64,000 nucleotides of DNA from Pseudarthrobacter sp. NamB4 (GCF_005796185.1 NZ_VAHM01000003.1:62001-126000); one strand, 5' to 3'. Counted from the stretch's first letter, positions 7,947 through 17,667 are shown. Translations and numbers: made by a program. Notes: a model not told the origin generated them from the letters alone.

Positions 7947-8957
7947 CTACGACTGGGAGTCTGTACCGGAGGGGTACTCGATGACGTGGCAGAGTGCGTC
8001 AAGCCGGCCGTGGGCGAGGTCCTGCACCACTCCGGGCAGCTCGGCAAACCGCGACGTGCCGGTGATGAAAGCGTCGAACACCGGGGCCTTCAGCAGCGAG
8101 ACGGCGAGGTCCAGGCGGTCGGCGTTGGTCCTGCGGTGGCGGCGGGCCCGCGCCACCACTCCTACCTGGCTGGCACGGATGGACAGGCGCCGGGCATGGA
8201 AGTCCTCCCCCAGCGGCAAGGTAACTTCACGGTTGGCGTACCAGGACATTTCGATGACGTCCCCCTCATCGCCCAGAAGCTGCAGGCTTCGCTCCAGGCC
8301 TTCCTGTGAGGCGGAGCAGTGGAAAACGATGTCGCAGTCGGCGAGGGCGTCATCCGGGTGCGTGAACTCCACTCCCAGGGTGTCCGCGAGCTGCTTCCTG
8401 CCGGCATCGAGGTCGATGAGCTGCAAGCGTTGCAGGGGGAAGGTGCGCAGCAGGGTGGCCACCGTGCCGCCCACCAGCCCCGCACCCACTACCGCAATCC
8501 GGTCTCCCAGCCGGGGGCCCGCCTCCCACAGGGCGTTGACGGCGGTTTCAACCGTCCCGGTGAGGACCGCACGGCGGGACGGGACGTCGTCGGGAATTCT
8601 GGTGAGGTCACTGACGGGCACCACATAGCGGTCCTGGTGGGGGTTGAGGCAGAAGACGCGCTGCCCAGGCCAGCCCTCCGGCCCTTCTTCGACCACTCCC
8701 ACAGAGAGGTATCCGAACTTCACCGGCCCGGGGAACTGCCCCTCCTGGTGAGGGGCCCGCATCGCGTCGGCCACCCTGGGCGGGACGGCGCCGGTGTGCA
8801 CTGTCATTTCGGTCCCTTTGCTGATGCCGGAGTAGAGGGCTCGAACCAGCGCTTCCCCGGGGCCGGGAGTTGGCAGCTCCTCCGCGCGGAGCTCGCCGTG
8901 TTCTTTGGCCGTGGTCCAATATGCGGTTGCGTGGGTGGAACTCTGTTTATTTGTCAT
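7947..8957 (-). CDS. Zinc-type (MDR) alcohol dehydrogenase-like oxidoreductase
   Basis: A 336-residue medium-chain dehydrogenase. The Rossmann dinucleotide loop is VVGAGLVGGTVATLL, with an acidic strand end LIDLD suggesting NAD preference. The N-terminal half has SGISKGTEM and FGYLSVGVVEEG, as in a divergent COG1063 subgroup. The structural Cys-rich zinc loop is missing, and the catalytic zinc ligands are not obvious. ATG 8955-8957 is chosen because the preceding open frame is out-of-family. It is the first gene of the dehydrogenase/PTPS/glycosyltransferase run. The substrate is unknown. Confidence 0.8.
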   Translation of the reverse strand: MTNKQSSTHATAYWTTAKEHGELRAEELPTPGPGEALVRALYSGISKGTEMTVHTGAVPPRVADAMRAPHQEGQFPGPVKFGYLSVGVVEEGPEGWPGQRVFCLNPHQDRYVVPVSDLTRIPDDVPSRRAVLTGTVETAVNALWEAGPRLGDRIAVVGAGLVGGTVATLLRTFPLQRLQLIDLDAGRKQLADTLGVEFTHPDDALADCDIVFHCSASQEGLERSLQLLGDEGDVIEMSWYANREVTLPLGEDFHARRLSIRASQVGVVARARRHRRTNADRLDLAVSLLKAPVFDAFITGTSRFAELPGVVQDLAHGRLDALCHVIEYPSGTDSQS

Positions 8958-9124
8958 CTTGCTGACGAATCTAGCCGCCCCGGCAGGCCCGGGGAAAGTT
9001 CGACGGCGGGTGTCAGGTTTCATCGCAGCCGGACGCTCCAGGGGGCGTGCACGATCAAGCCGGGCGTGTGCGCGGTCCAGCGCAACGTGTGGGCGGTCCA
9101 GCCAGCGCCGGCCTGGAACCATCG

Positions 9125-10752
9125 CTAGATGGGCACCGGATCGCAGTCCCATTCGGCGAGTGGGTCTTGAGGCAGCATGATGGGCATCGCGTAGTAGAAG
9201 TCTTCCCAGAGCCGATCGTCCGGTGGAAAAACGCCGGGATTAAGGAGTCTTGACCGGGCTGATTCTGGAGACAGGCCTGCAAATAGATGCAAACAAACCA
9301 GCCTCGTAAGTGTGTGCTGGTGCGTCGAATTCCCTTGGGGCTTCCGGTATTGGTGGCCACTGGGGTACTTCCCAATCAGGGTGTTCCGCTGGGTAACACC
9401 GTCCGGTGGGGGAGGTCCAGCCGGGTGGTTCGTTCTGTTTCGCCCGGGTCGGCGTCCAGCCACTGGCGTGTTTAAGGTGGTGGTGTTTCCGGCAAAGCTG
9501 ACCGAGATTGCTGATGTCGGTGGTTCCGCCGTGCTGCCACGCTGTGAGGTGGTCGATTTCAGCGTCAAGGGAGTGGTTGCTGCAATCGGGGAAGGTACAT
9601 TTGCCGTCGCGAAGCTGCAGCGCCTTTCGCATCGCTATTGTCAGCCGGCAGCTGGTTCGTCCAATGTCCAGCGGAGCACCATCGCGAGGGTCAACCAGAA
9701 CCCGGTAGAAGGAACCGGCACCGCCCGAAGTGAGATTCCTGGCCATGGAAGCGGGGATGGGACCGTACCCATCCAGGAGGGCAGGTTCATCGGTGAGGCC
9801 GAGCAGTGCGAACACCGGTACGGTGACCAGCAATTCCGTGCGGGGCGTGCCTACTTTGCCACCAATATGCCTGATACTGTCACCGTTCGCAGCCTGGCCC
9901 GTTACCGCGTCGAGGAGCAGGCGGCCGTGATATCAGGGCGCAGTTGCGTGAGTGTGCGTGGCTCGTTGGGGCCCTGGAGTCCGTGGGCGAGGCCGGTGAT
10001 TTTGTTCCAGATCGCGCAGGCCGTGTCGGCGGGCAGGTACAGCGATATCCACGCCATGCCGTCGCGATCCGGAGCGCACTCCATCCGCCGGCCGGCACGA
10101 CCTTTCGCGTGGCGCTTCTCCAGGGTTTCGGGGTGGTGGCGTTCCCGCCAAGCCCGGACTGTGCGCCGGAACCTGGCCGGGATCAGCTCACCCGGCGCAG
10201 CTGCGCGGGCGGGGTTCGGCGCGTCGGGGTTGAAGAAGTGTGCCACAAGAGCCGCTGCTCCGGAGTGGCCGGGGCCTTCGGTTTCGTCAGCAATGATCCT
10301 GGCATGCATCCACGAGATGGCGCCGGATGCCAGTGCGTTCATGGCTGGCGGAAGGGAGCAGATCTTTCGAGACTGGATGACCAGTGCCCCGGCTGCGGCC
10401 GAACTTACTGTGAGTACACCGGCTATCTCCTCAACGACAGACATTTCGTCAAATGAGCGGTCCGCCAAAGATGCACCAGGAGGGGTCATCGCCTGCTGCA
10501 GTTCCATGATCTCTGCGACGTCCCGGGTCTTGACTGCCGCGAGCTGCGCTTCAAGCCGCGACGTCAAAGCCAGCCGTTCAAGCCGGTTGCCCAACTTCCG
10601 CTGCATCAGTCAACGGCGGCGTAACCGGCGGCACCGGAAGTGGCAGGGCCGCCTGCGTCGAGTCGGGCATCTTCCAGGAACAGCGCGTCGAGACGGGTAA
10701 CGGAGGTGTGGACAGCCTCCATCACCGCCGCTGCCCCCGCCAAACTCTCCAT
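9125..10752 (-). pseudogene. DUF222 / HNH endonuclease (13E12-repeat type) gene with three frameshifts
   Basis: Four reading-frame segments, read in order on the minus strand, rebuild one DUF222-HNH protein of about 540 residues. Segment 1 (10752-10606) ends GAAGYAAVD at a TGA overlapping the start of segment 2. Segment 2 (10606-9902) begins QRKLGNRLERLALTSRLEAQ and carries the DUF222 core, ending where one C seems lost near 9920 (expected DITAALLLDAV, found DITAACSSTR). Segment 3 (to about 9300) carries the HNH zinc-ribbon: CTFPDCSNHSLDAEIDHLTA and LCRKHHHLKH. The C-terminus, WEDFYYAMPIMLPQDPLAEW, lies in a third frame ending at 9125. These proteins are numerous, mobile-like nuclease genes in actinobacteria. 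Confidence 0.8.
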
Positions 10753-10887
10753 AACAACATCATCTGTGAGGGGTACGACATTATGGAGGGAGTGTCCGGC
10801 CGGGAATGCACGGGTGCTAAGGTTTCGGGCAGCCGCGGCCGTTCCGTTTTGGGGATGTGCGCCTCGCTCCGGTACCCTATTGAGGTT

Positions 10888-10977
10888 GGTGACGTGTCCG
10901 AGCGGCCGAAGGTGCAACACTCGAAATGTTGTTTGGTGTAAAAGCCAACGTGGGTTCAAATCCCACCGTCACCGCCA
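10888..10977 (+). tRNA. tRNA-Ser (anticodon CGA)
   Basis: A class II tRNA. Acceptor GGTGACG (10888-10894) pairs with CGTCACC (10967-10973), followed by G and an encoded CCA. The anticodon loop CTCGAAA at 10920-10926 gives anticodon CGA (10922-10924), reading UCG. A long variable arm (TTGG...CCAA) and a T-arm GTGGG-TTCAAAT-CCCAC are present. A tyrosine integrase remnant ends about 60 bp downstream, consistent with this tRNA having served as an integration site. Confidence 0.96.
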
Positions 10978-10984
10978 CGTAGCG

Positions 10985-11030
10985 AGGCCCCTACTCCCCT
11001 CTGAATGCCGGGAAGTAGGGGCCTTTGCTT
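10985..11030 (+). terminator. Rho-independent terminator after tRNA-Ser
   Basis: A perfect 10-base stem, AGGCCCCTAC (10985-10994) with GTAGGGGCCT (11015-11024), is followed by TTGCTTTG. It starts 8 bp after the tRNA CCA. Confidence 0.8.
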
Positions 11031-11035
11031 TGCCC

Positions 11036-11318
11036 TTATTCAGGTGCTTGCCCACATTTTGCCCAACCCTCCTGTGAGACGACCTTCTCCAGAGCGTCCG
11101 AGACCACGTCCGTCCTCGTCAAACAGATCCGCGTAGGTGTTCAGGGTCAGGGCCGCTGAACTATGTCCCAGCATCTTCTGGACCACCTTGACCTCCGCAC
11201 CAGCCGATACAGCAAAGCTGGCAGCGGAATGCCTCAGATCGTGAGGGGTAATCCGAGGAACTCCCGCACGTCTGATCGAAAAGCCGAAGGCTTGAGGTGT
11301 GTTTGTCGGGCCTGCCAT
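11036..11318 (-). pseudogene. Tyrosine recombinase (integrase) C-terminal remnant
   Basis: Only the catalytic end of a phage/ICE-type tyrosine integrase remains: RRAGVPRITPHDLRHSAASF (the HxLRH box), VVQKMLGHSSAALTLNTYAD (LGH and the tyrosine nucleophile) and LFDED. The whole N-terminal DNA-binding part and the first catalytic Arg are missing. Shortly after LFDED the frame slips. The expected tail DVVSDALEKVVSQEGWAKCG is in another frame, ending at the TAA at 11036-11038. The 3' end points at the tRNA-Ser gene, the usual position of an integrase next to its attachment site. Confidence 0.85.
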
Positions 11319-11909
11319 TCAGCCCCCCAGCGGGCCGATCAGTGCGCGGAAAGCTGCTGCGTCAAAGAACTCTCCACAGGCCTTGGGGACCTCCACCGAG
11401 GCCAGAAACAGCTCAGCTTGCGCTTGGCCCCGCCATTCGTCGGCAAGCCGCAAGTTTGAGAGCTGGCGCAGTCCACTCTCAGCCTCATCAATACGCCAGG
11501 GTGGCGCCGTCAGCATGAGGTGCTGGACCCATTCCCCGACTCTTACAGGCCGCCCTCCAATCCGTGCTCGCCGTGCAGGAAGTCGTATAGCTTCTTTGCT
11601 TCACTGCCTCAGTCAGCTCGGTTACCTCCACAGTGGCCGCCGGCACTTCTCTGTGCGGCAGTGACACACCGAAAAGTAGCTTCGGCGGACAGATGTCAAT
11701 CTGCACGGATGCAGGCCAAGCTTGCGAAAATGCAAGTTGCCGACGCTGGTACTAGCCAGTAACTTTGTCGAGGCGGCTTCCCACTTTCCCCCATCTGGGA
11801 GGACGTCACGGAGAGGCTCCGCGGCTACCCCCCAATGCCGCGGGGCCTTCCTTATCCTGTCTCGGAGGCGCAGTGGCCCGCTCCCCCGAAGGAGCACGGA
11901 GCGGACCAC
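11319..11909 (-). pseudogene. Unrecognised broken gene in the decayed element
   Basis: Three overlapping open frames on the minus strand give continuous protein-like sequence only if frame slips are allowed. Approximate order: DVLPDGGKWEAASTKLLAST, then ICPPKLLFGVSLPHREVPAA with VEVTELTEAVK, then KKLYDFLHGEHGLEGGL, then RVGEWVQHLMLTAPPWRIDE, ending FFDAAAFRALIGPLGG with a TGA at 11319-11321. The slips fall near 11735, 11605 and 11545. I do not recognise a family. Its 3' end touches the integrase remnant, so it was probably cargo of the same element. The reconstruction of the upstream part is tentative. Confidence 0.45.
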
Positions 11910-12027
11910 CTACCGCCCACCGTAGATCCCGATGAAGGCCGTTACAGCAACCGGTCCACAGACCATACGATCACCGGGTTAACGACCAACCAACGCCCAG
12001 TTAAGAATGGCGCGGCGCCCTGCCTGG

Positions 12028-12520
12028 TTAGAGATTGCACTGCCCAGGTTGTGCCCGTAGCCGTGGCCATGTAGCTAGGGGCACAACCAGCGTCCCGCCA
12101 GGGTAAACGGTCCCGTCAAGCCCTATCTGGCGCCGGACCGTGCCCGTGTACATTGTCGTCCGCAGGGAAACTAGCCGTATACCCCATGCTAAGTGGGCTA
12201 TACCCAGTGATCTCACCGTTCTTGTTGTACCGCTCAGGGAGAATCGCCTTGTCATTCCGTGCCTGGAGGACGGGCGCCGGAGGATCAGCTGACCAAGAAC
12301 TGCCAAAGTCCTTTTGGAATCCGAAATCTCCCGCGCGCGACAGGATGCTCTCCCCGTGGGAGTACCCGGAGCGATAAAGTCCGTACTTGAAAGTCTTCAT
12401 ATCGGCGATTCCGAGCCACTGTGGTTTGTATCCCGTGATTCCCCCCGTAGCTCCGCCAACTGCGGCTCCCGTGCCCGTCGCCTGCATGAACCCACGGGGC
12501 GTATGCGGGCCCGGCGACAT
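12028..12520 (-). pseudogene. Broken C-terminal toxin-like module (polymorphic toxin, possibly ADP-ribosyltransferase type)
   Basis: The minus-strand frame 12520-12116 reads GTGAAVGGATGGITGYKPQW, then FKYGLYRSGYSHGESILSRA, FGSSWSADPPAPVLQARNDK and GYSPLSMGYTASFPADDNV. After about 12150 the sensible continuation, YTGTVRRQIGLDGTVYPGGT, is in another frame running to 12028, so one base appears lost. The YRSG entry, the SW-x-PPAPVLQARND block and a VYPGG end resemble C-terminal toxin domains of polymorphic toxins (TreTu-like). The Gly/Ala-rich lead-in is typical of the junction after an RHS-type scaffold, but no scaffold is upstream. It is an orphan, dead toxin tip. The family assignment is from memory of the motif style and is uncertain. 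Confidence 0.45.
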
Positions 12521-12580
12521 CGCGTAGCTGGTCCACCTGGTGGTGGATCAGCGGGTCAAGGCCTACTGAGCAACCTGCGG

Positions 12581-12620
12581 AAGGAGGGGAGGACGACGGC
12601 GGTCGTCCTCCCCTCCTTTT
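12581..12620 (+). terminator. Strong bidirectional hairpin terminator
   Basis: A perfect 17-base inverted repeat (12581-12597 with 12602-12618) around a GGCG loop begins AAGGAGGGG and ends in TTTT on the plus strand. It separates the decayed element from the 5-oxoproline operon. Confidence 0.85.
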
Positions 12621-12699
12621 GCCTGCACGTCCTTCCGGGAAGCCATTTCAGGCGGCTCCCATCCCTCACCCTGAAGCCAGCGGGCACAATCTGGAACAA

Positions 12700-12712
12700 A
12701 TTGTTGAACAAT
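12700..12712. promoter_or_regulatory. Predicted GntR operator upstream of pxpA
   Basis: The perfect palindrome ATTGTT-G-AACAAT lies 52 bp before the pxpA start. The same element occurs twice upstream of the NRAMP-like permease gene (19788-19824), at the other edge of the cluster that also encodes a GntR/FCD regulator. FadR-type regulators bind short palindromes of this kind. Confidence 0.75.
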
Positions 12713-12764
12713 CTGCGATTCTCATGCATGCTAAGGAGACCACCTCAACGAGACGAGAATCACT

Positions 12765-13523
12765 ATGGCCTTCATTGACCTCAACAGCGACGTCGGCGAA
12801 TCCTTCGGCAACTGGACCATGGGCGACGACGCCGCAATGTTCCGCTCCGTCTCCAGCGCGAACGTCGCCTGCGGCTTCCATGCCGGCGACCCCTCCACCA
12901 TCGCCCAGACCTGCCGCGACGCCGTGGCCGCCGGAATCAGCATCGGTGCCCACGTGGGATACCGGGACCTGGCGGGCTTCGGCCGGCGGTTCATGGACTG
13001 TTCCCCTACCGAACTGGCAGACGATGTCCTCTACCAGCTGGGGGCCCTTGAGGCGATCGCCCGCGCGGCCGGCGGGGCGATCCGCTACGTCAAACCCCAT
13101 GGCGCCCTCTACAACACCATCGTGACCCACCATGCCCAGGCACAGGCGGTGGTGGACGCAGTGAAGGCCTTCGGCGGAGACCTGCCGCTCCTGCTGCTGC
13201 CTGGATCGGTGGCGCTGTCCACCGCCGAGGCGGCCGGCCTCCGCGGAGTGGCCGAAGCCTTCGCGGACCGCGCCTACAACCCGGATGGGACCCTGGTGTC
13301 ACGCCGCGAACCGGGTGCCGTCCTGCACGATGAGGAGGCCGTGGCAGCAAACATGGTGCGGCTCGCCACCGAGGGCACCATTATTGCCCGCGACGGATCC
13401 GCCATTCGCACCTCTGCCGAAAGCATCTGCCTCCACGGTGACACTGCGGGGGCCGTTTCCATGGCGGCAGCGGTCCGCCGGGAACTGGAAACAGCAGGCG
13501 TCGAAATCCGGAGCTTCGTATGA
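12765..13523 (+). CDS. pxpA: 5-oxoprolinase subunit PxpA (LamB/YcsF family)
   Basis: A 252-residue LamB/YcsF protein. Family hallmarks are the N-terminal [45 protein letters not shown] and [10 protein letters not shown]. Together with PxpB and PxpC it forms the ATP-dependent 5-oxoprolinase that opens 5-oxoproline to glutamate. Here it leads an operon; its stop overlaps the pxpBC start (ATGA). A GntR-type palindrome sits 52 bp upstream and a strong terminator isolates it from the decayed element. Length and start agree with the family. Confidence 0.95.
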   Translation: MAFIDLNSDVGESFGNWTMGDDAAMFRSVSSANVACGFHAGDPSTIAQTCRDAVAAGISIGAHVGYRDLAGFGRRFMDCSPTELADDVLYQLGALEAIARAAGGAIRYVKPHGALYNTIVTHHAQAQAVVDAVKAFGGDLPLLLLPGSVALSTAEAAGLRGVAEAFADRAYNPDGTLVSRREPGAVLHDEEAVAANMVRLATEGTIIARDGSAIRTSAESICLHGDTAGAVSMAAAVRRELETAGVEIRSFV

Positions 13524-15190
13524 GCCCTGCCGACGTGCGCTGGGCAGGGCCGCGGGCGCTGCTCGTGGAACTGGATTCCCTGGAGGCAGTACTCGCCGTC
13601 CACGCGCGCCTGCGGGAGAACCCGGCGCCCGGCCAGGTGGATGTCCTCGCGGCGGCGCAGACAGTGCTGGTCGTTTTCGACTCCCGCGCCAACGCCCGCT
13701 CGGCCCGTGAGGTCATCGCCGGACTCGAGACCCAGGTTGCGGGCGCTGCCGCCGGTTCGGAGGCGCCGGTGAAGATCGAGGTGGTGTACGACGGCGAGGA
13801 CCTCACGGAGGTGGGGAAGCTGACGGGACTGGGGAACGACGGCGTCATCGCTGCCCATACCGGCCAGCTCTGGACCGCAGCCTTCGGCGGTTTCGCGCCC
13901 GGGTTCGCCTACCTGGTAGGTGAGACCGACGCACTCAACGTACCCAGGCGGGGCACCCCACGTACCGCGGTACCCGCGGGTTCAGTGGCACTGGCGGGCA
14001 ACTTTTCGGCAGTCTATCCGCGCCGCTCACCGGGCGGCTGGCAACTCATCGGACACACTGCTGCGCGCATGTGGGACCTGGAACGGGAGCCGCCCGCACT
14101 GGTCCGCCCGGGCGCCAAAGTCCAGTACGTTGCGGTGCGCGAACTGGTGGAAATCATCTCCGCGGGCGCGGAGCACGCTGGCGAGCCGCATCAGGGTGAC
14201 CAGGCGCACCAGTCAACTCAAGCACCTGCCGGAGACAGGCTGGAGGTGCTGTCCCCGGGGCCCCAGGCCCTGATCCAGGACCTTGGCCGCCCAGGGCTGG
14301 GCGACCTGGGCGTCTCGCCAGCCGGTGCCGCCGACGCCAGGAGCGCACGGCAGGCCAACCGGCTGGTGGGCAACATGCCTACCGACGCCGTTATCGAGAA
14401 CGTGCTTGGCGGCCTGGCGGTACGCGCGCGCGGCGAACTGACCGCCGCGCTGAGCGGGGCACGAACCAGTGCCGAAATCCAAGGACCGGAAGGCAGCAGG
14501 GCCGCGCCGATGTACGCACCCTTCCCCCTCCATGACGGCGAAAGCCTGCACCTCCACGTGCCTGAAGCAGGGCTGCGCACCTACCTCGCCGTCCGCGGCG
14601 GGATCGATGTTGCCCCTGTCCTTGGCAGCCGCTCCACAGACCTGATGTCCGGCATCGGCCCCGCCCCGTTGGCCGCCGGCGCCGTCCTCCCCATCGGCGA
14701 GGTGGACATTGCACGGGCGGTCGGCCAGCCGGAACCGCCGGCATTGCCCGGTGAACTGGCGTCCGCGGCAGCTGGCAGGCCTGTGGTCCTGCGCATTACC
14801 AGCGGCCCCCGGCACGACTGGTTCACTCCGGAGTCCCGGGAAGCGCTGACGCAGCAGGTGTGGACGGTGACCGCCGAATCCAACCGGATTGGTGTCCGGC
14901 TCGATGCAGGCGGGCAGGGGTCCGCAACCGCGGGCAAGCCGCTGGAGCGGGCGCGGACCGGCGAACTTCCCAGCGAAGGCGTGGTGGCCGGCTCACTGCA
15001 GGTCCCGCCGTCGGGCCTTCCGGTCCTTTTCCTGGCCGACCATCCTGTCACCGGGGGCTACCCGGTCATCGGTGCGGTCATTCCCGAAGACCTTCCTGCC
15101 GCCGCGCAGCTTCCCCCCGGCACTGCCGTGCGTTTTGCGGACGTCGATCCCGAAACCCTGCAGCCGCTGGCCCCCACCCCGAGCACGTGA
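13520..15190 (+). CDS. Fused 5-oxoprolinase subunits PxpB-PxpC (KipI-KipA-like)
   Basis: A 556-residue fusion. Residues ~1-220 are the PxpB/KipI domain ([53 protein letters not shown]). Residues ~240-545 are the PxpC/KipA domain ([73 protein letters not shown]). In E. coli and B. subtilis these are separate proteins. The joining segment (~221-240) is hydrophilic, rich in His, Gln and Gly. Both domains belong to the carboxyltransferase (urea amidolyase-like) superfamily, which matches the biotin carboxylase encoded 11 bp downstream. Translationally coupled to pxpA. Confidence 0.93.
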   Translation: MSPADVRWAGPRALLVELDSLEAVLAVHARLRENPAPGQVDVLAAAQTVLVVFDSRANARSAREVIAGLETQVAGAAAGSEAPVKIEVVYDGEDLTEVGKLTGLGNDGVIAAHTGQLWTAAFGGFAPGFAYLVGETDALNVPRRGTPRTAVPAGSVALAGNFSAVYPRRSPGGWQLIGHTAARMWDLEREPPALVRPGAKVQYVAVRELVEIISAGAEHAGEPHQGDQAHQSTQAPAGDRLEVLSPGPQALIQDLGRPGLGDLGVSPAGAADARSARQANRLVGNMPTDAVIENVLGGLAVRARGELTAALSGARTSAEIQGPEGSRAAPMYAPFPLHDGESLHLHVPEAGLRTYLAVRGGIDVAPVLGSRSTDLMSGIGPAPLAAGAVLPIGEVDIARAVGQPEPPALPGELASAAAGRPVVLRITSGPRHDWFTPESREALTQQVWTVTAESNRIGVRLDAGGQGSATAGKPLERARTGELPSEGVVAGSLQVPPSGLPVLFLADHPVTGGYPVIGAVIPEDLPAAAQLPPGTAVRFADVDPETLQPLAPTPST

Positions 15191-15201
15191 AAGAAGCAGC
15201 C

Positions 15202-16938
15202 ATGAAAAAAGTCCTGATTGCCAACCGTGGCGAGATCGCTGTCCGCATTGCCCGTGCCTGCGCCGATGCAAACCTGGCATCCGTGGCCGTGTACTCGGAC
15301 CCGGACGCCGATTCACTGCATGTCCGCCTCAGCGACGAGGCCTACGCCTTGAGCGGATCAGCCAGCTCCGAAACCTACCTGGATATCCAGAAGCTTCTGG
15401 GCATCGCTGCCCGCTCCGGCGCCGACGCGGTGCACCCCGGCTACGGCTTCCTTTCCGAGAACGCCGACTTTGCCCAGGCAGTGCTCGACGCCGGACTCAC
15501 GTGGGTAGGCCCCTCGCCAGAAGCCATCCGGAGCCTCGGAAACAAGGTCACAGCCCGGGAAATAGCTGTCCGGGCCGGTGCGCCCCTGGTGCCCGGCAGT
15601 GAGGGCCCGGTGGCCGATGCTGATGCCGTCCGTGCCTTCGCGGCGGAATACGGTGTACCCGTGGCCATCAAGGCGGCCTTTGGCGGCGGCGGCAGGGGCC
15701 TGAAGATTGCCTACCGGATGGAAGACATCGACGACGCCTTCGATTCCGCAGTCCGCGAGGCCACCGTTGCCTTCGGCCGGGGTGAATGCTTCGTGGAGCG
15801 GTTCCTGGACCGGCCGCGGCACGTCGAGGCCCAGGTTCTGGCTGATACCCACGGAAACGTGGTGGTGGTGGGCACGCGCGACTGTTCCCTGCAGCGGCGC
15901 AACCAGAAGCTCGTTGAGGAGGCACCGGCGCCGTTCCTCACCCCGGAACAGCGCAGCCGGATCCACGAATCGGCGCGCGCCATCTGCCGTGAGGCCGGAT
16001 ACACCGGTGCCGGGACCGTGGAGTACCTGGTGGCGCCCGACGGCGTCATCTCCTTCCTCGAAGTGAACACCCGCCTCCAGGTGGAGCACCCGGTCACGGA
16101 GATGACCTCCGGACTGGACCTGGTACGCGAACAATTCCGCATCGCCGCCGGGTTGCCCGTGTCCGTCACCAAGGACCCGGCACCCTCCGGCCATGCCTTC
16201 GAGTTCCGGCTCAACGCCGAAGACGCCGGCAGGGGGTTCCTGCCCTCCCCCGGCCCCGTGGAGGTCTTCGAGGCCCCCACCGGCGCCGGCATCCGGGTGG
16301 ACTCCGGCGTCCGATCAGGGTCCGTCATTCCCGCCGAATACGACTCCCTGATGGCCAAGCTGATTGTCCACGGCGAGGACCGGGCGCAGGCGTTGCGCCG
16401 TGCCCGGGCTGCCCTGGATGAACTCCGGATCGAGGGCGTTCCCACGGTGGTTCCCTTCCACCGTGCCGTGGTGCGGGACGAGGACTTCACAGCCGGGGAC
16501 AGGCTGGGCGTCTACACCACTTGGATCGAAACGGAGTTTGGCGGCCGCCTGGAGGCATCCCTGAAAAGCGGGGCTTTGGGCCCCGTTGCCAGGCGCGAAA
16601 CCCTCACTGTGGAAATCGACGGCAAGGCGGTCCAGCTCGGGCTGCCGGCACAGGTCTACCATGCGCTGCTCTATGGCGGGAGCGCCGCCGTCGGCCCTTC
16701 ACCAGCCGGGGAACAGGCGGACGCAAACGGCGAGGTGGCCGCTCCCATGGGCGGGAACCTGGTCAAGTGGGTGGCCGACGACGGAGCCGGGATCGGTGTC
16801 GGGGACCCCGTTGCCGTCCTTGAAGCCATGAAGATGGAAACCGTGGTGGTGGCTTCCAGCGCGGGTACCTTCCGGCGGGGCGGACAGGAGCCGGGCGCTG
16901 CCGTGGCCCGCGGTGAAGTGTTGGGCACCGTCAGCTAG
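15202..16938 (+). CDS. Biotin carboxylase fused to a biotin carboxyl carrier domain
   Basis: A 578-residue protein. Residues 1-450 are a biotin carboxylase: [32 protein letters not shown], the ATP-grasp glycine loop [14 protein letters not shown], and [14 protein letters not shown]. Residues ~505-578 are a biotinyl domain whose acceptor Lys544 lies in EAMKMETVV. It charges and carries CO2 on biotin. Its place in the pxp operon suggests its partner is the PxpBC carboxyltransferase-like protein rather than an acetyl-CoA carboxylase beta subunit, none being encoded here. The start is ATG 15202 with GAAAGAAG upstream; the longer open frame 5' of it lies inside pxpBC. Confidence 0.93.
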   Translation: MKKVLIANRGEIAVRIARACADANLASVAVYSDPDADSLHVRLSDEAYALSGSASSETYLDIQKLLGIAARSGADAVHPGYGFLSENADFAQAVLDAGLTWVGPSPEAIRSLGNKVTAREIAVRAGAPLVPGSEGPVADADAVRAFAAEYGVPVAIKAAFGGGGRGLKIAYRMEDIDDAFDSAVREATVAFGRGECFVERFLDRPRHVEAQVLADTHGNVVVVGTRDCSLQRRNQKLVEEAPAPFLTPEQRSRIHESARAICREAGYTGAGTVEYLVAPDGVISFLEVNTRLQVEHPVTEMTSGLDLVREQFRIAAGLPVSVTKDPAPSGHAFEFRLNAEDAGRGFLPSPGPVEVFEAPTGAGIRVDSGVRSGSVIPAEYDSLMAKLIVHGEDRAQALRRARAALDELRIEGVPTVVPFHRAVVRDEDFTAGDRLGVYTTWIETEFGGRLEASLKSGALGPVARRETLTVEIDGKAVQLGLPAQVYHALLYGGSAAVGPSPAGEQADANGEVAAPMGGNLVKWVADDGAGIGVGDPVAVLEAMKMETVVVASSAGTFRRGGQEPGAAVARGEVLGTVS

Positions 16939-16968
16939 CATCGTTAGTCGACGAAGTCTGGGGAGACC

Positions 16969-17667
16969 ATGAATACTTTGGCAGACGGCACAGCCGAGCA
17001 TGCACACACCACCGCGTGGATCGCCTCTGTGCTGCGCAGCCGCATTGCAGCAGGTGAACTGACTCCCGGCTCAAAACTGTCCGAGGAGCCACTGTCCGCA
17101 GCGCTGGGCGTTTCACGCAACACTTTGCGGCAGGCCTTCTCCACCCTTGCCGGCGAATCCATCGTGACCCGCATCCCCAACCGCGGGGTCTTCGTGGCCT
17201 CGCCGGGCGTGGAGGAAGTCCGCGAAATCTACCGGGTGCGCCGGATGATCGAGCCCGCAGCGGTGCTGTGGGGTGACGTTACGCCAAAGGTGCTGGATGA
17301 CTTGGAAGCCATTGTGCAGCAGGCGCAGCATGCCCGGGCCAGCGGGTCGGTCCCCGACATGGCGGACGCCAATCAGTCCCTGCACCGGGCGGTGGTGGCC
17401 CTGACCGGCAGCACATCGCTCCAGGAGCTCATGGACCGCGTGCTCGCTGAAATGCGGCTGGTGTTCCACAGCATGGCTTCGGCACCGGACTTCCACAGCC
17501 ATTACGTGGACCGGAACGTGACGCTGGTAAAGCAGCTGCGCGCAGGCGAGCGCGAGGAAGCAGCAGCTGGACTGCGCGCGTACCTGGACTTGGCCGAGGC
17601 GGAGCTCCTGGCGCATCTGGGCGAAGAGCAGGACCGCCAGTCGGAGCTGCGGCAGCGCGCCGGTTAG
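16969..17667 (+). CDS. GntR-family transcriptional regulator (FCD/FadR subfamily)
   Basis: A 232-residue repressor-type protein. The N-terminal winged helix covers residues ~10-75 (LRSRIAAGELTPGSKLSEEP, ALGVSRNTLRQAFSTLAGES, PNRGVFVASPG). The all-helical FCD effector domain follows (~80-220), with the metal/ligand histidines in NQSLHRAVVAL and FHSHYVDRN. It lies 30 bp after the carboxylase gene with GGGGAGA before the ATG, so it is the last gene of the operon. The predicted operators before pxpA and before the divergent permease gene would make it both autoregulator and cluster regulator. The effector is probably 5-oxoproline or a related acid; this is inference. Confidence 0.9.
   Translation: MNTLADGTAEHAHTTAWIASVLRSRIAAGELTPGSKLSEEPLSAALGVSRNTLRQAFSTLAGESIVTRIPNRGVFVASPGVEEVREIYRVRRMIEPAAVLWGDVTPKVLDDLEAIVQQAQHARASGSVPDMADANQSLHRAVVALTGSTSLQELMDRVLAEMRLVFHSMASAPDFHSHYVDRNVTLVKQLRAGEREEAAAGLRAYLDLAEAELLAHLGEEQDRQSELRQRAG

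Noticed and set aside
12525..12569. Short plus-strand tail (LVHLVVDQRVKAY) just before the strong terminator
   Set aside because: It could be the 3' end of a lost gene, but it is only 13 codons behind an in-frame stop; not enough to call.
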